Shown here in pieces: positions 1 through 8,093 of a stretch of DNA of 26,096 bases. This DNA comes from CAYXXZ01 sp964469165. Its GTDB lineage: Bacteria > Pseudomonadota > Gammaproteobacteria > Pseudomonadales > Porticoccaceae. The DNA is taken from assembly GCA_964469165.1 (NCBI GenBank), contig CAYXXZ010000041.1:1-26096 (forward strand), in the 5' to 3' direction. Under the pieces are notes generated by a model, which saw only the letters and a program-made list of their open reading frames with translations, was not told the DNA's origin and ran no database searches. The first letter of the stretch is position 1. Each line of letters starts with the position of its first letter. Position numbers and translations under genes: made by a program.

Positions 1-19
1 CTCAGTACCCGTCAGCAGA

Positions 20-88
20 GGCGCGCATTCTAGCGACTTACACAAACCTGTCAACCTCGAAACTCACTTTTGTTACAAAAATATTTAC
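20..88 (-). promoter_or_regulatory. Strong sigma-70 promoter, probably of an rRNA operon lying to the left
   Basis: Read on the minus strand, a perfect -35 (TTGACA, 49-54) is followed after 16 bases by a -10 of TAGAAT (27-32) and then a GC-only discriminator (GCGCGCC, 20-26). Directly upstream of the -35, from 55 to about 88, is an AT-rich tract with A/T runs that resembles an UP element; it overlaps the tyrS stop codon at 85-87. Near-consensus hexamers, an UP element and a GC-rich discriminator are the hallmarks of stringently controlled rrn P1 promoters. From memory, tyrS borders an rRNA operon in Pseudomonas aeruginosa. The promoter itself is seen; its rrn identity is inferred, because the transcribed gene lies outside the window. 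Confidence 0.65.
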
Positions 89-1389
89 AGCGGCGCTGCG
101 CGCTCGAAAAGGTGCCAGTTTTTCTTGCCCACACGCACCAGGAAAAAGCGACCGTAGCGGGATTTTTCCGCGCTGAAACACTCCGCCGCCTTGCCATTGT
201 CCTCCGCCCCCTTGAGCTCGCCATTGATTGCGACGGCGCGATTGCCCAGCGCGTCCTTCACCTGCTTGCCCGACTTCACGACACCGTGATCCGCCAGCAA
301 TGTGGTGAGCGGCGCCGCCAGCTCCACATCCGTCAACTGGCTGGCGGGCAGCCCGTCCTGCTTGAGAGATTCGAAATCGTTTTCCGAGAGACTTTCCATG
401 TCACCGCTGAACAGCGCCTGAGTTATGCGCTCGGCAGCGGAAAGCCCCGCATCACCGTGAATGAAGCGTGTCACTTCGCGAGCCAGGATGCCCTGCGCGG
501 ATTTGCGCCCCCGCACCTGGGCATCAGCACGCTCGATATCGGCGATCTCGGCCACCGGCAGAAAGGTAAAGTAGCGCAGAAACTTGTACACATCCGCGTC
601 GGCGGCGTTGATCCAGAATTGGTAGAAGGCATAGGGCGAGGTACGCGCCGCATCCAGCCATACCGCACCGCCCTCCGTTTTGCCGAACTTTGTACCATCG
701 GCCTTGGTGACCAGGGGGAGCGTCATGCCGAACACAGCCTTGCCGTTCAGCCGCCGGGTCAGATCGATACCGCCTGTGATATTCCCCCATTGATCCGAGC
801 CACCCACCTGAACGGTACAATCGTAGCGGCGGTTGAGCTCGGCAAAGTCGAAGGATTGCAGCAGCATGTAGGAGAACTCGGTAAAGGAAATACCTTCGCC
901 TTCCCGCTCCAGGCGCTGCTTGACCGACTCTTTGTTGATCATGGCATTGACGGAAAAGTGCTTGCCCACACCGCGCAGAAAATCGAGCGCGGACATCTCG
1001 CCCATCCAGTCGAGGTTGTTGACGACCTCCGCCGAATTGGCGCCACAATCGAAATCGATGAAGCGACTCACCTGCCCGCGGATGCGATCGGTCCATTGCG
1101 CGACGACATCCGCCGTATTGAGACGGCGCTCCTGCGCCTTGAACGAGGGGTCGCCGATCAAACCGGTGGCGCCACCCACCAAGGCGATAGGGCGGTGCCC
1201 CGCCAACTGAAAACGGCGCAGCATCAGCAGCGGCACGAGGTGGCCGATATGAAGACTGTCCGCTGTGGGATCGAAGCCACAATAGAGTGTACGAGGTTGC
1301 GCCAAGTGCGCTTCGAACTCGCCATCGCCAGACATCTGAGCGATCAATCCGCGCGCCTGTAGGTCGGCAATCAGCGCTGCTTGTGTCAT
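85..1389 (-). CDS. tyrS: Tyrosyl-tRNA synthetase
   Basis: This cytoplasmic class I aminoacyl-tRNA synthetase charges tRNA-Tyr with tyrosine. The 434-residue product carries the HIGH signature exactly (residues 47-50, in LHIGHLVPL) and a KMSKS-type loop as KFGKT (234-238). The tyrosine-site region GGSDQWGN (about 197-203) and a C-terminal S4-like RNA-binding domain (about 350-430) are also present, and the length matches bacterial TyrS. I chose the ATG at 1389, giving MTQAALIADL; an in-frame extension to 1452 would add 21 hydrophobic residues not found in the family. The gene is divergent from the M23 peptidase gene, as in Pseudomonas. Its stop codon sits inside the AT-rich tract of the strong promoter that follows on the same strand, so tyrS transcription runs straight into that unit. 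Confidence 0.97.
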   Translation of the reverse strand: MTQAALIADLQARGLIAQMSGDGEFEAHLAQPRTLYCGFDPTADSLHIGHLVPLLMLRRFQLAGHRPIALVGGATGLIGDPSFKAQERRLNTADVVAQWTDRIRGQVSRFIDFDCGANSAEVVNNLDWMGEMSALDFLRGVGKHFSVNAMINKESVKQRLEREGEGISFTEFSYMLLQSFDFAELNRRYDCTVQVGGSDQWGNITGGIDLTRRLNGKAVFGMTLPLVTKADGTKFGKTEGGAVWLDAARTSPYAFYQFWINAADADVYKFLRYFTFLPVAEIADIERADAQVRGRKSAQGILAREVTRFIHGDAGLSAAERITQALFSGDMESLSENDFESLKQDGLPASQLTDVELAAPLTTLLADHGVVKSGKQVKDALGNRAVAINGELKGAEDNGKAAECFSAEKSRYGRFFLVRVGKKNWHLFERAAPL

Positions 1390-1495
1390 ATCTTCACACT
1401 CGGTCCAAAAAAGAGCGCAAACGATACCGAATTCCCACCCAAAAACAAACATACCCGGAAACAGCCTTCACCAAGGGTGGGCGAGGACTTTCTTT

Positions 1496-1504
1496 TGTTA
1501 TACA
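1496..1504 (+). promoter_or_regulatory. Candidate extended -10 promoter of the M23 peptidase gene
   Basis: The sequence TGTTATACA contains the extended -10 TG pair (1496-1497), one spacer base and the hexamer TATACA (1499-1504). No good -35 is present at the usual distance, which is acceptable for extended -10 promoters. It would start transcription near 1511, leaving a leader of about 37 bases before the ATG at 1548. The rest of the tyrS/peptidase interval (1390-1495) shows no other clear signal. Confidence 0.35.
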
Positions 1505-1547
1505 TTACGGCCTTTCTTGTCTGCACCCGCATAAATCAGAGTAGCTC

Positions 1548-2921
1548 ATGCCACCGCAAAAGCCACACCACCCCAGCTTCTGGGAAGACCTCTTTGCCAG
1601 CAGCCTGCCAAAGACACATTTCTACGCCGCCAGCGCCGTCGCCGCTCTTACTGTCGCGGTACTTGTCTTCGCGCCGTCGGAAAATGTTTCCGCCTACAAG
1701 GAAAGCAGCCTGGAAAAAGCGCGCAAGAAGGAAGAGCTTCTCGAGTTGCTCCCCCAGATCGACATCATGCCTTCTCTTGCCGAACTCGACCCCATCCAGC
1801 TCGAGGCCGCCAGCGAGCCCGAGTATATTCAGCTGGATGAAAAGGTTCGCTCCGGAGACAACCTGTCGGGAATTTTCAAGAGAATGTCGCTTAGCGCCGC
1901 CGACCTTTATGCAGTCGTCAATGCCAACGAATACGCCGACGAGCTCAAACGTCTCAATCCCGGCGAAACCATTTCCGTGGTTCTGGATGAAAACCACCTG
2001 ATCACAGAGGTCGTATACGAGCGCTCGCCGCTGGAATCTTTCCGCTATGCACCTACGCCAGACGGTTATGTGGGCGAAAAGCTGTTGCGCGAACCCGAGA
2101 CCGCATCCGCTTTCAAGCACGTCACCATTCAACACTCTCTCTTCCTCGACGGTGTCAAAGCCGGTCTGAGCCACGCCCAGATCATGCAGATCGCCAACAT
2201 GTTCGGCTGGGACATCGACTTCGCCCTCGATATTCACAAGGGCGACACCTTCAGCGTGCTCTTTGAAGATCAGTTCATCGACAACAAAAAAGTGGGCACC
2301 GGCACCATTCTCGGCGCAGAGTTCACCAACCAGGGCAAAACCTACGAGGCGGTGCGCTACGTCAATGCCGATGGCGAGGCCGAGTACTACACCCCCGAAG
2401 GTCAACCGATGAAAAAGGCCTTCCTGCAAGCGCCCCTCGACTTCACCCGCGTAAGCTCCAACTACAACCCCAATCGCCTGCATCCAGTTCTCAAGGTGCG
2501 CCGCCCCCACCGCGGCGTCGACTACGCCGCGCCAACCGGCACACCGGTATATGCTGCGGGCCATGGCAAGGTCGTCAAGTCGGGCTATACAAAAGCCAAC
2601 GGCAATTACGTCTACATTCAGCATGGCGACACTTACACCACCCGCTACCTGCACCTCCACAAGATCTCCGTAAAAACCGGGCAGAAAGTTTCCCAGCGCC
2701 AGGTGATCGGCACCGTGGGCTCCACCGGCTATGCCACCGGCCCGCACCTGCACTACGAGTTTCTCATCAACGGCGTGCACACCAATCCGCGCACGGTCAA
2801 GGTTGCCCAGGCGGAGCTCATCCCGAAATCCGAGATGGCTCGTTTCCAGGAACAAACCTTACCTCTGCTCGCACAGTTCAAGACCCTCCAGGAAATCCAG
2901 GTGGCCGCGCTGTCGCAATAG
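1548..2921 (+). CDS. M23 family cell-wall metallopeptidase (MepM-like)
   Basis: Probable periplasmic zinc endopeptidase that cuts peptidoglycan cross-bridges. The 457-residue protein begins with a cytoplasmic tail and a single membrane segment (about 25-42). A LysM/OapA-like region follows (about 98-150, starting VRSGDNLSGIF), then a linker, then a C-terminal LytM/M23 domain (about 310-430). The zinc and catalytic residues are visible: HRGVD (H321, D325), H359 in QHGD, and HLHYEF (H400, H402). All are present, so the enzyme should be active, unlike EnvC/NlpD-type degenerate LytM activators. A short GAG precedes the ATG. Ten bases separate it from anmK, which recycles the anhydro-sugars of wall turnover, so co-transcription fits the function. 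The exact bond cut cannot be told from sequence. Confidence 0.9.
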   Translation: MPPQKPHHPSFWEDLFASSLPKTHFYAASAVAALTVAVLVFAPSENVSAYKESSLEKARKKEELLELLPQIDIMPSLAELDPIQLEAASEPEYIQLDEKVRSGDNLSGIFKRMSLSAADLYAVVNANEYADELKRLNPGETISVVLDENHLITEVVYERSPLESFRYAPTPDGYVGEKLLREPETASAFKHVTIQHSLFLDGVKAGLSHAQIMQIANMFGWDIDFALDIHKGDTFSVLFEDQFIDNKKVGTGTILGAEFTNQGKTYEAVRYVNADGEAEYYTPEGQPMKKAFLQAPLDFTRVSSNYNPNRLHPVLKVRRPHRGVDYAAPTGTPVYAAGHGKVVKSGYTKANGNYVYIQHGDTYTTRYLHLHKISVKTGQKVSQRQVIGTVGSTGYATGPHLHYEFLINGVHTNPRTVKVAQAELIPKSEMARFQEQTLPLLAQFKTLQEIQVAALSQ

Positions 2922-2931
2922 TGGCTCGGCC

Positions 2932-4068
2932 ATGACCCGGGAGTTGCTTTATATCGGACTGATGTCCGGCACCAGCATGGATGCGGTGGATGCCGTGTTG
3001 CTCGCCGTGGCGGGCAACCGCTGCACCGTCGAAGGTTCTCTGGCACAACTCATGCCGGACGATCTGCGCGCCGACCTGATGCGCCTGAGCCAGCCCGGCG
3101 CGGACCACATCGACCTGCTTGGCGCCACCGATCGCCGCCTCGGCATGTTGTTCGCCGACACGGCTCTTGCCCTTATCGACAGACAAGACCTGACCTCAAA
3201 CGATATCACTGCCATCGGCAGCCACGGCCAGACCATTCGCCATCGCCCCAACCCGAGTGATCCGACACGCCACTTCAGCCTCCAGATAAGCGACCCCGGT
3301 ACCATCGCAGCCATCACCGGTATCACCACCGTGGCGGACTTCCGCCGCAAGGACATGGCGCTCGGTGGCGAGGGTGCTCCCCTGGTGCCCGCTTTCCATC
3401 AGCACGTATTTCGCCATCCGACCAACGATCGGGCGGTCATCAACATCGGCGGCATCGCCAACATCACCTATCTGCCCCATGCCGGCAGCGATGCGCCGGT
3501 GATCGGTTTCGACACCGGCCCCGGCAACTGCCTGATGGACGGCTGGATCGAGCGCCACCTAAACAAACCTTTCGATGATCGAGGAGACTGGGCCGCCTCG
3601 GGACGCGTCGATGACGCCCTTCTCGCCAGACTGCTCGGCGAGCCCTATCTGACCCGCCTGCCCCCCAAGAGCACGGGCCGGGAAACCTTTAACCTGCGCT
3701 GGCTCGACGGGCTGCTTGCGGCGCTGGACGAACCGCCCAGCAGCGTCGATGTCCAGGCCACGCTGTGCCGCTTCAGTGCCGCAAGCATCGCGCACGGACT
3801 CACGCAGCTACCCGCTGGCGGCATTCCCGGCGAGATCTATCTCTGCGGCGGCGGTGCGTTCAACAGCCAGCTTGTGAAAGATTTGGCAGACGCGCTCCCC
3901 AACACACAAATATTCACAACCGCCGCTCTCGGACTCGATCCGCGCCACATCGAGGGTGCGGCCTTTGCCTGGCTCGCTCACCAGACCATCAACCGCCTGC
4001 CCGGAAGTCTCGCCAGCGTCACCGGTGCGCGGCGGGACGCGATACTGGGCGGCATCTACTACGCTTGA
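2932..4068 (+). CDS. anmK: Anhydro-N-acetylmuramic acid kinase
   Basis: AnmK hydrates and phosphorylates 1,6-anhydro-MurNAc released by lytic transglycosylases, giving MurNAc-6-phosphate for peptidoglycan recycling in the cytoplasm. The 378-residue product opens with the ATP-binding signature GLMSGTSMDAVDAVL. It then shows SHGQTIRH, DFRRKDMALGGEGAPLVPAFH with the probable catalytic Asp, NIGGIANIT, and GFDTGPGNCLMD, all typical of the family; E. coli AnmK has 369 residues. The start is the ATG at 2932, 10 bases after the peptidase stop; the frame is open further upstream but only as out-of-frame peptidase sequence. It is the second gene of a probable peptidase-anmK-ppk2 operon. Confidence 0.96.
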   Translation: MTRELLYIGLMSGTSMDAVDAVLLAVAGNRCTVEGSLAQLMPDDLRADLMRLSQPGADHIDLLGATDRRLGMLFADTALALIDRQDLTSNDITAIGSHGQTIRHRPNPSDPTRHFSLQISDPGTIAAITGITTVADFRRKDMALGGEGAPLVPAFHQHVFRHPTNDRAVINIGGIANITYLPHAGSDAPVIGFDTGPGNCLMDGWIERHLNKPFDDRGDWAASGRVDDALLARLLGEPYLTRLPPKSTGRETFNLRWLDGLLAALDEPPSSVDVQATLCRFSAASIAHGLTQLPAGGIPGEIYLCGGGAFNSQLVKDLADALPNTQIFTTAALGLDPRHIEGAAFAWLAHQTINRLPGSLASVTGARRDAILGGIYYA

Positions 4069-4089
4069 GATTCTCTGGGAGCCAGATAT

Positions 4090-4872
4090 ATGAGCAAATT
4101 TCAGCTCGATCTCGTCGACCTGAATGTGCAATTCAACGACGAGGAGCAATACCAGGAACGCCTCAAGCAGCTGCAAAAGCAGATGGTCGGCCTGCAGAAC
4201 GCCTGTCACCACAACGGCCAGCGTGCCGTGATCGTTCTCGAAGGCTGGGACGCCGCCGGCAAGGGTGGCGCCATTCGTCGCCTCACCGAAAAGCTCGACC
4301 CGCGTGCTTACCAGGTCCACCCCATCGGAAAGCCGGATGCCAGCGAACAGCGCGAACACTACCTCCAGCGCTTCTGGCGGCGCTTACCCCAGAAAGGGCG
4401 CATCGCCATTTTTGATCGCAGCTGGTATGGGCGCGTGCTGGTTGAGCGCGTCGAAGGATTCGCCACCACCCAGGAATGGCAACGGGCCTACAAGGAAATC
4501 GCCGATTTCGAGAAAGCGCTCGCCGACGACGGCATCACAGTGGTCAAACTGATGCTGCACATCAGCCAGAAAGAACAGCTGAAACGTTATCTGGAGCGCC
4601 TCGACGACCCGTCCAAGCACTGGAAGCTCAGCGATGAAGATCTGCGCAATCGCGCCAGGGCGAAAGAATATACGAAGGCTTACGAGGACATGCTGAATCG
4701 CACTCACGGCCCTCATGCGCCCTGGTTCGTCATTGCCGGCGAATACAAATGGCATGCGCGCGTCGCCGTGCTCGACACCGTCTGCCGGGTGTTGGAAAAC
4801 ACCATCGACACCCGGGTGCCGCGCTATTCAGCGCAGCAGATCGCGCAAATGAAGGCTCTGTTGGGTGCCTGA
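4090..4872 (+). CDS. ppk2: Polyphosphate kinase 2 family protein
   Basis: PPK2 enzymes transfer phosphate between inorganic polyphosphate and nucleotides, usually phosphorylating NDPs or NMPs at the expense of polyphosphate. This 260-residue single-domain protein has a Walker A loop (EGWDAAGKGG, residues 51-60), a Walker B/DRS motif (FDRSWYGR, 108-115) and a charged lid-like helix (LSDEDLRNRARAKEY, about 180). It is one domain, not the fused two-domain polyphosphate:AMP phosphotransferase form. Sequence reading alone cannot settle whether it prefers AMP, ADP or GDP. A GGGAG ribosome-binding site lies about 9 bases before the ATG, and the gap to anmK is 21 bases. It ends one base before the convergent erpA gene. 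In the Pseudomonas order as I remember it, anmK is followed directly by erpA, so this gene looks inserted. Confidence 0.92.
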   Translation: MSKFQLDLVDLNVQFNDEEQYQERLKQLQKQMVGLQNACHHNGQRAVIVLEGWDAAGKGGAIRRLTEKLDPRAYQVHPIGKPDASEQREHYLQRFWRRLPQKGRIAIFDRSWYGRVLVERVEGFATTQEWQRAYKEIADFEKALADDGITVVKLMLHISQKEQLKRYLERLDDPSKHWKLSDEDLRNRARAKEYTKAYEDMLNRTHGPHAPWFVIAGEYKWHARVAVLDTVCRVLENTIDTRVPRYSAQQIAQMKALLGA

Positions 4873-4873
4873 A

Positions 4874-5227
4874 TCAAAGAGAGAAGGATGCGCCACAACC
4901 ACAGGTGGTGGTGGCGTTGGGATTGGTCACCGTGAATCGCGAGCCTTCCAGGCCCACCTGATAGTCCACCACGGAACCCTGCAGGTACTGGATGCTGAGG
5001 GCATCGACAAGCACTGCCGCGCCATCGCTGTCGATGATGGTGTCATCCTCGGCCACTTCCTCGTCAAAGGAGAAGCCGTACTGGAAACCCGAGCAACCGC
5101 CGCCCGTGACGAACACGCGCAACCTGAGATCAGGATTGTCCTCCTCCTCCACCAGGGAACGGATTTTGGCGATGGCGGCGGGAGTCACCTGCAACGCAGA
5201 GGGAACAAAGGCTTCGACGACGGACAT
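4874..5227 (-). CDS. erpA: Iron-sulfur cluster insertion protein ErpA
   Basis: A-type carrier that delivers Fe-S clusters to apoproteins such as those of isoprenoid synthesis and respiration. The 117-residue protein has the three invariant cysteines of the family: C45 in GGGCSGFQYGF and C109/C111 in the C-terminal TCGCGASFSL. I chose the ATG at 5227 (MSVVEAFVPS); the open frame reaches 5329, but the added residues have no counterpart in A-type carriers. ErpA rather than IscA is favoured because no isc genes are near and because erpA sits between anmK and hemJ in related genomes. The gene is convergent with ppk2, with one base between their stops. Confidence 0.93.
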   Translation of the reverse strand: MSVVEAFVPSALQVTPAAIAKIRSLVEEEDNPDLRLRVFVTGGGCSGFQYGFSFDEEVAEDDTIIDSDGAAVLVDALSIQYLQGSVVDYQVGLEGSRFTVTNPNATTTCGCGASFSL

Positions 5228-5307
5228 AATCCACCCTATACAACTCAAACAATAACCAAGTAACAAGCTCGGGTATTCTAGCACGGTTTTCACGATGCCG
5301 CGCCTTT

Positions 5308-5997
5308 TCAGAATGTCAGCACCCGCCACGGCAGCTCGCGGATCACCAGCGAGCCCGTCTTGCCTTGCTCGTAGAGCGACAGTACGACCTTTTCGGGAAC
5401 GAAACCGTCCGGCAGCACAAAGGTGCCCTGAAGCACCTTGAAATACTTGAAGCGAATGGCGACCGAATGCTCGTTGATGTGCGGATCGGCTTCGTTGAAC
5501 GCCAGCGAATGAGGAGCTCCCGCGACATTGCCTTCGATGGTCAGAGACAGGGAGGCATCGATGGTCTGACCCAGCACTGCCTTTCGGCGCACCACGATCC
5601 TGTAGTTGTAGGCGTTTTCATCCAGGGCGGGATACAGCGTGAGACTTTCCAGGTTGAGCCCCAGCTCCGCCTCGTCATCCTCCACCAGATTCTTGTAGAG
5701 ATACACCTCGCCTTCCAGCTTCACCAGCGCGGTCTGGAGATCGCTGACCTTCTCGCGCAGGTTCTCCTGGGTAAGGCGATTGACCTTGTCGGCGATCTGC
5801 AGATTCGCCAGCTCCTGGTCCTTCGCCTCCAGCAGGGCACGGTTCTCCCGCAAGGTTCGCTCCATCGCCCGGTAATCCGCCATGGCTTCGCTGTAAATCC
5901 TGCTTCCCAGGGCGAACCCGGCAACGCCTGCGACAAGGAAAATCAGGCCCCCGGCGATCCAGAGCCGCCGCCGGCCAACCATCCATTTCGCAATCAC
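5308..5997 (-). CDS. DUF6776-like membrane-anchored coiled-coil protein
   Basis: Function unknown. The 229-residue protein has a short basic N-terminus, one membrane segment (about 12-32), a coiled coil rich in E, L, K and Q (about 40-100), and a C-terminal predicted beta-rich domain (about 110-229) that should be periplasmic. This arrangement and the position next to erpA match the DUF6776 family of Pseudomonas-like bacteria. The start is a GTG at 5997 with GAGG four bases upstream; the first in-frame ATG (5982) has no ribosome-binding site at a suitable distance. An 80-base gap separates its stop from erpA downstream on the same strand, so co-transcription is possible. It is divergent from hemJ. 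In P. aeruginosa I recall argC between this gene and hemJ; it is absent here. Confidence 0.8.
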   Translation of the reverse strand: MIAKWMVGRRRLWIAGGLIFLVAGVAGFALGSRIYSEAMADYRAMERTLRENRALLEAKDQELANLQIADKVNRLTQENLREKVSDLQTALVKLEGEVYLYKNLVEDDEAELGLNLESLTLYPALDENAYNYRIVVRRKAVLGQTIDASLSLTIEGNVAGAPHSLAFNEADPHINEHSVAIRFKYFKVLQGTFVLPDGFVPEKVVLSLYEQGKTGSLVIRELPWRVLTF

Positions 5998-6162
5998 ACG
6001 ACCTCACTACCTGTAGGGGGTTTAGCTCGATTATCGTTCCGTCCCGGCGAGATTGCCAACTTCGACTTCTGCGCGCCAGCACAGCCGGAGCCAGTCCGCT
6101 ACAATGACGCCCAGCTCATTTCCGGCACCAGGGTTTCAGCAAACATAACAGGAGGATATACG

Positions 6163-6588
6163 ATGTACGCATGGGTCGAGGCTTTTCACCTGATCAGCGT
6201 GATCTGCTGGTTCGCGGCGATCTTTTACCTGCCGAGGCTGTTCGTCTACCACGCCATGTCCGAGGACGAGATCAGCAAGGAACGCTTCAAGGTAATGGAG
6301 CGCAAGCTCTCCCGCGGCATCGCCACCCCGGCGATGATCGCGACGCTGTTCTTTGGCGGCTGGCTGGTCGCGCTGTCACCACGATACTACTTCAGCTCCG
6401 GCTGGTTCCACGCCAAGATCACGCTGGTGGTGCTGCTCATCATCTACCATCACTTCTGTCTCTATTACATGAAGAAGTTTCGCAACGACGCCAACACCAG
6501 AAGCCATGTCTTCTATCGCTGGTTCAACGAAGTGCCGGTGCTGATGTTGGTAGGCATCGTCATTCTGGTGGTGGTCAAACCCTTCTGA
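6163..6588 (+). CDS. hemJ: Protoporphyrinogen IX oxidase HemJ
   Basis: HemJ is the quinone-linked, membrane-embedded protoporphyrinogen oxidase that carries out the penultimate step of haem synthesis in many proteobacteria and cyanobacteria. The 141-residue protein has four hydrophobic segments (about 5-25, 52-72, 84-102, 120-139). It keeps a histidine in the first helix (H9, in EAFHLISVICWFAAIFYLPR) and a lysine in the third (K85, in WFHAKITLVV), corresponding to the conserved His and Lys needed for haem binding and activity. AGGAGG lies 7 bases before the ATG. A possible -10 (TACAAT) is at 6100-6105, without a good -35. It converges with nhaD, leaving 6 bases between the stops. Confidence 0.93.
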   Translation: MYAWVEAFHLISVICWFAAIFYLPRLFVYHAMSEDEISKERFKVMERKLSRGIATPAMIATLFFGGWLVALSPRYYFSSGWFHAKITLVVLLIIYHHFCLYYMKKFRNDANTRSHVFYRWFNEVPVLMLVGIVILVVVKPF

Positions 6589-6594
6589 CCCCGC

Positions 6595-7851
6595 TCAGGA
6601 GGCCATGAGGATATACACACCGGCACCCGCCAGGTAACCGGCCAGCGCGAGACCGGAAATGTTCTTCATGTACCAGAAGAAGTTGATCCGCTCCATGCCC
6701 ATCAGCGCCACGCCGGCGGCGGAGCCAATGATCAGACAGCTGCCGCCGGTACCCGCCGTATAGGCCACCAGCAACCACATGTTGTCATCCAGGGGGAAGC
6801 TGTACATTTTTTGTACTGCCGCCACCAGCGGCACGTTGTCCACGATGGCAGACATCAAGCCGATGGCCACCGCGATGAGATCGAGATTTCCAATGCTCTC
6901 GTCCATATAAGCGGCGAGACTGGCGAGCACCCCGATGCCCTGCAGGGTGCTGACCGCGAGCAAAATACCCAGAAAAAACAGGATCGCCGAGGTGTCTATC
7001 TTCGACAGGGCATGAATCGCGGTGTAGGGCTTTTTCTCTTCCTCGGTCTTGTCGATATGGATCAGCTCGGATGCCCCCCATACCACGGCGAGCCCCAGCA
7101 TCATGCCCATGAAGGGCGGCAATCCCGTCAGTGTCTTGAACACCGGCACGAAGAGAAGCATGGTGACACCAATGAAGAACATCTGCCGGCTGCCGCGGAT
7201 CTCCTCCTGCTCGAAGGCCATCTCGGTGTCGTATTCATTGCGGGTCACTTCGCCCTTGAGCTTGAACATCACCAGCAGCAAGGGAACCAGGGTGCATACA
7301 ACGCTGGGAATGAACACCATCTTGACGATGCCCAGTGCGGAAACCTGCCCGCCGATCCACAGCATGGTGGTGGTGACGTCGCCGATGGGTGACCAGGCGC
7401 CCCCCGCATTGGCGGCAACCACCACCATTCCCACATAAATCAGGCGCTGGCGGTCATCATGGATCAGGCGGCGCAGCAAGGACACCATGACAATGGCGGT
7501 AGTCAGGTTGTCCAGCACCGCCGACATGAAGAAGGTCACGACGCAGGTTATGCACATCAGTTTGCGGGCATCCTTGGTCGTCACCCGGTTGGTGATGACC
7601 TTGAAGCCCTGGTGGGCGTCTATCAGCTCGACGATGGTCATCGCGCCCAGCAGGAAGAACAGAATCTGGGCGATGTCATAGAGGTGGTGCTCGAACTCCG
7701 CACCGACCCTGCCGTTGTCCATCATCGCCCACAGCGCCCACATCAGCACACCCGTCAGCAATGCCGGCACGGTTTTGTTTATCCGCAATGGATGTTCGAA
7801 AACAATGGCCGCATAACCAATGACAAAGAGAGCGATCAACGCTATAACCAT
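6595..7851 (-). CDS. nhaD: Sodium/proton antiporter NhaD
   Basis: Inner-membrane antiporter of the ion-transporter (IT) superfamily that exchanges cytoplasmic Na+ or Li+ for protons. The 418-residue protein is hydrophobic throughout, with about 11-12 membrane helices. It shows NhaD-type motifs: SAVLDNLTTAIVMVSLLRR in the first half, NAGGAWSPIGDVTTTMLW, and the matching second-half SAIVDNVPLVAA and GTGGSCLIIGSAAGVALMG. The paired VLDN/IVDN repeats reflect the inverted two-fold architecture. I chose the ATG at 7851 (MVIALIALFVIGY); the frame is open to 7926, but that extension is cysteine-rich, polar and lacks a ribosome-binding site. NhaD is typical of marine and halophilic gammaproteobacteria, which supports a saline habitat. 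Confidence 0.92.
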   Translation of the reverse strand: MVIALIALFVIGYAAIVFEHPLRINKTVPALLTGVLMWALWAMMDNGRVGAEFEHHLYDIAQILFFLLGAMTIVELIDAHQGFKVITNRVTTKDARKLMCITCVVTFFMSAVLDNLTTAIVMVSLLRRLIHDDRQRLIYVGMVVVAANAGGAWSPIGDVTTTMLWIGGQVSALGIVKMVFIPSVVCTLVPLLLVMFKLKGEVTRNEYDTEMAFEQEEIRGSRQMFFIGVTMLLFVPVFKTLTGLPPFMGMMLGLAVVWGASELIHIDKTEEEKKPYTAIHALSKIDTSAILFFLGILLAVSTLQGIGVLASLAAYMDESIGNLDLIAVAIGLMSAIVDNVPLVAAVQKMYSFPLDDNMWLLVAYTAGTGGSCLIIGSAAGVALMGMERINFFWYMKNISGLALAGYLAGAGVYILMAS

Positions 7852-8093
7852 CTTGAGAATCCCTGGGCAAGTTGAAACCGTACCTGAGCAAACGCACTGT
7901 GGCGTCTCAGCTGTTTTTTTTCGCAATATGGCAAAAACCCTGCCGAACCGTGCAGGATTTTAATTATCCGCAGAAGATCCGAAATCGGCGTGGCATCAAT
8001 CCGCCGACGTGTCGCGGCGGCTGACTGTAGTCCCCTGGTGGCAAGACGACGACGTTACCGTGATAATGATGTCCGGTTGCACAGGAGTTCGCC
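7852..8093. other. Divergent nhaD/hemL intergenic region with two small dyads
   Basis: These 242 bases separate the divergent nhaD and hemL genes and hold no gene. Two inverted repeats are visible. One has a 5-bp stem (CCTGC 7939-7943 with GCAGG 7952-7956), flanked after one mismatch by AAAA/TTTT (7934-7937 with 7958-7961). The second is a 6-bp GC stem (CCGCCG 8001-8006 with CGGCGG 8015-8020). GATAAT at 8062-8067 is a possible -10 for hemL, with a poor -35. AGGAG lies 5 bases before the hemL ATG. I see no known riboswitch fold. Confidence 0.45.

Noticed and set aside
70..1362. Long open frame (430 codons) on the plus strand opposite tyrS
   Set aside because: It mirrors the tyrS codons in a GC-rich gene, has no family motif, and tyrS on the other strand has all catalytic signatures.
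1287..1544. 85-codon plus-strand frame crossing the tyrS start and intergenic region
   Set aside because: It overlaps the tyrS N-terminus, has no ribosome-binding site and no recognisable sequence.
1536..2855. 439-codon open frame opposite the M23 peptidase
   Set aside because: Shadow of a gene with intact zinc motifs; no recognisable domain.
8000..8093. Riboswitch in the hemL leader
   Set aside because: Only one small GC dyad is visible and it probably lies upstream of the likely transcription start; no conserved aptamer elements are recognised.
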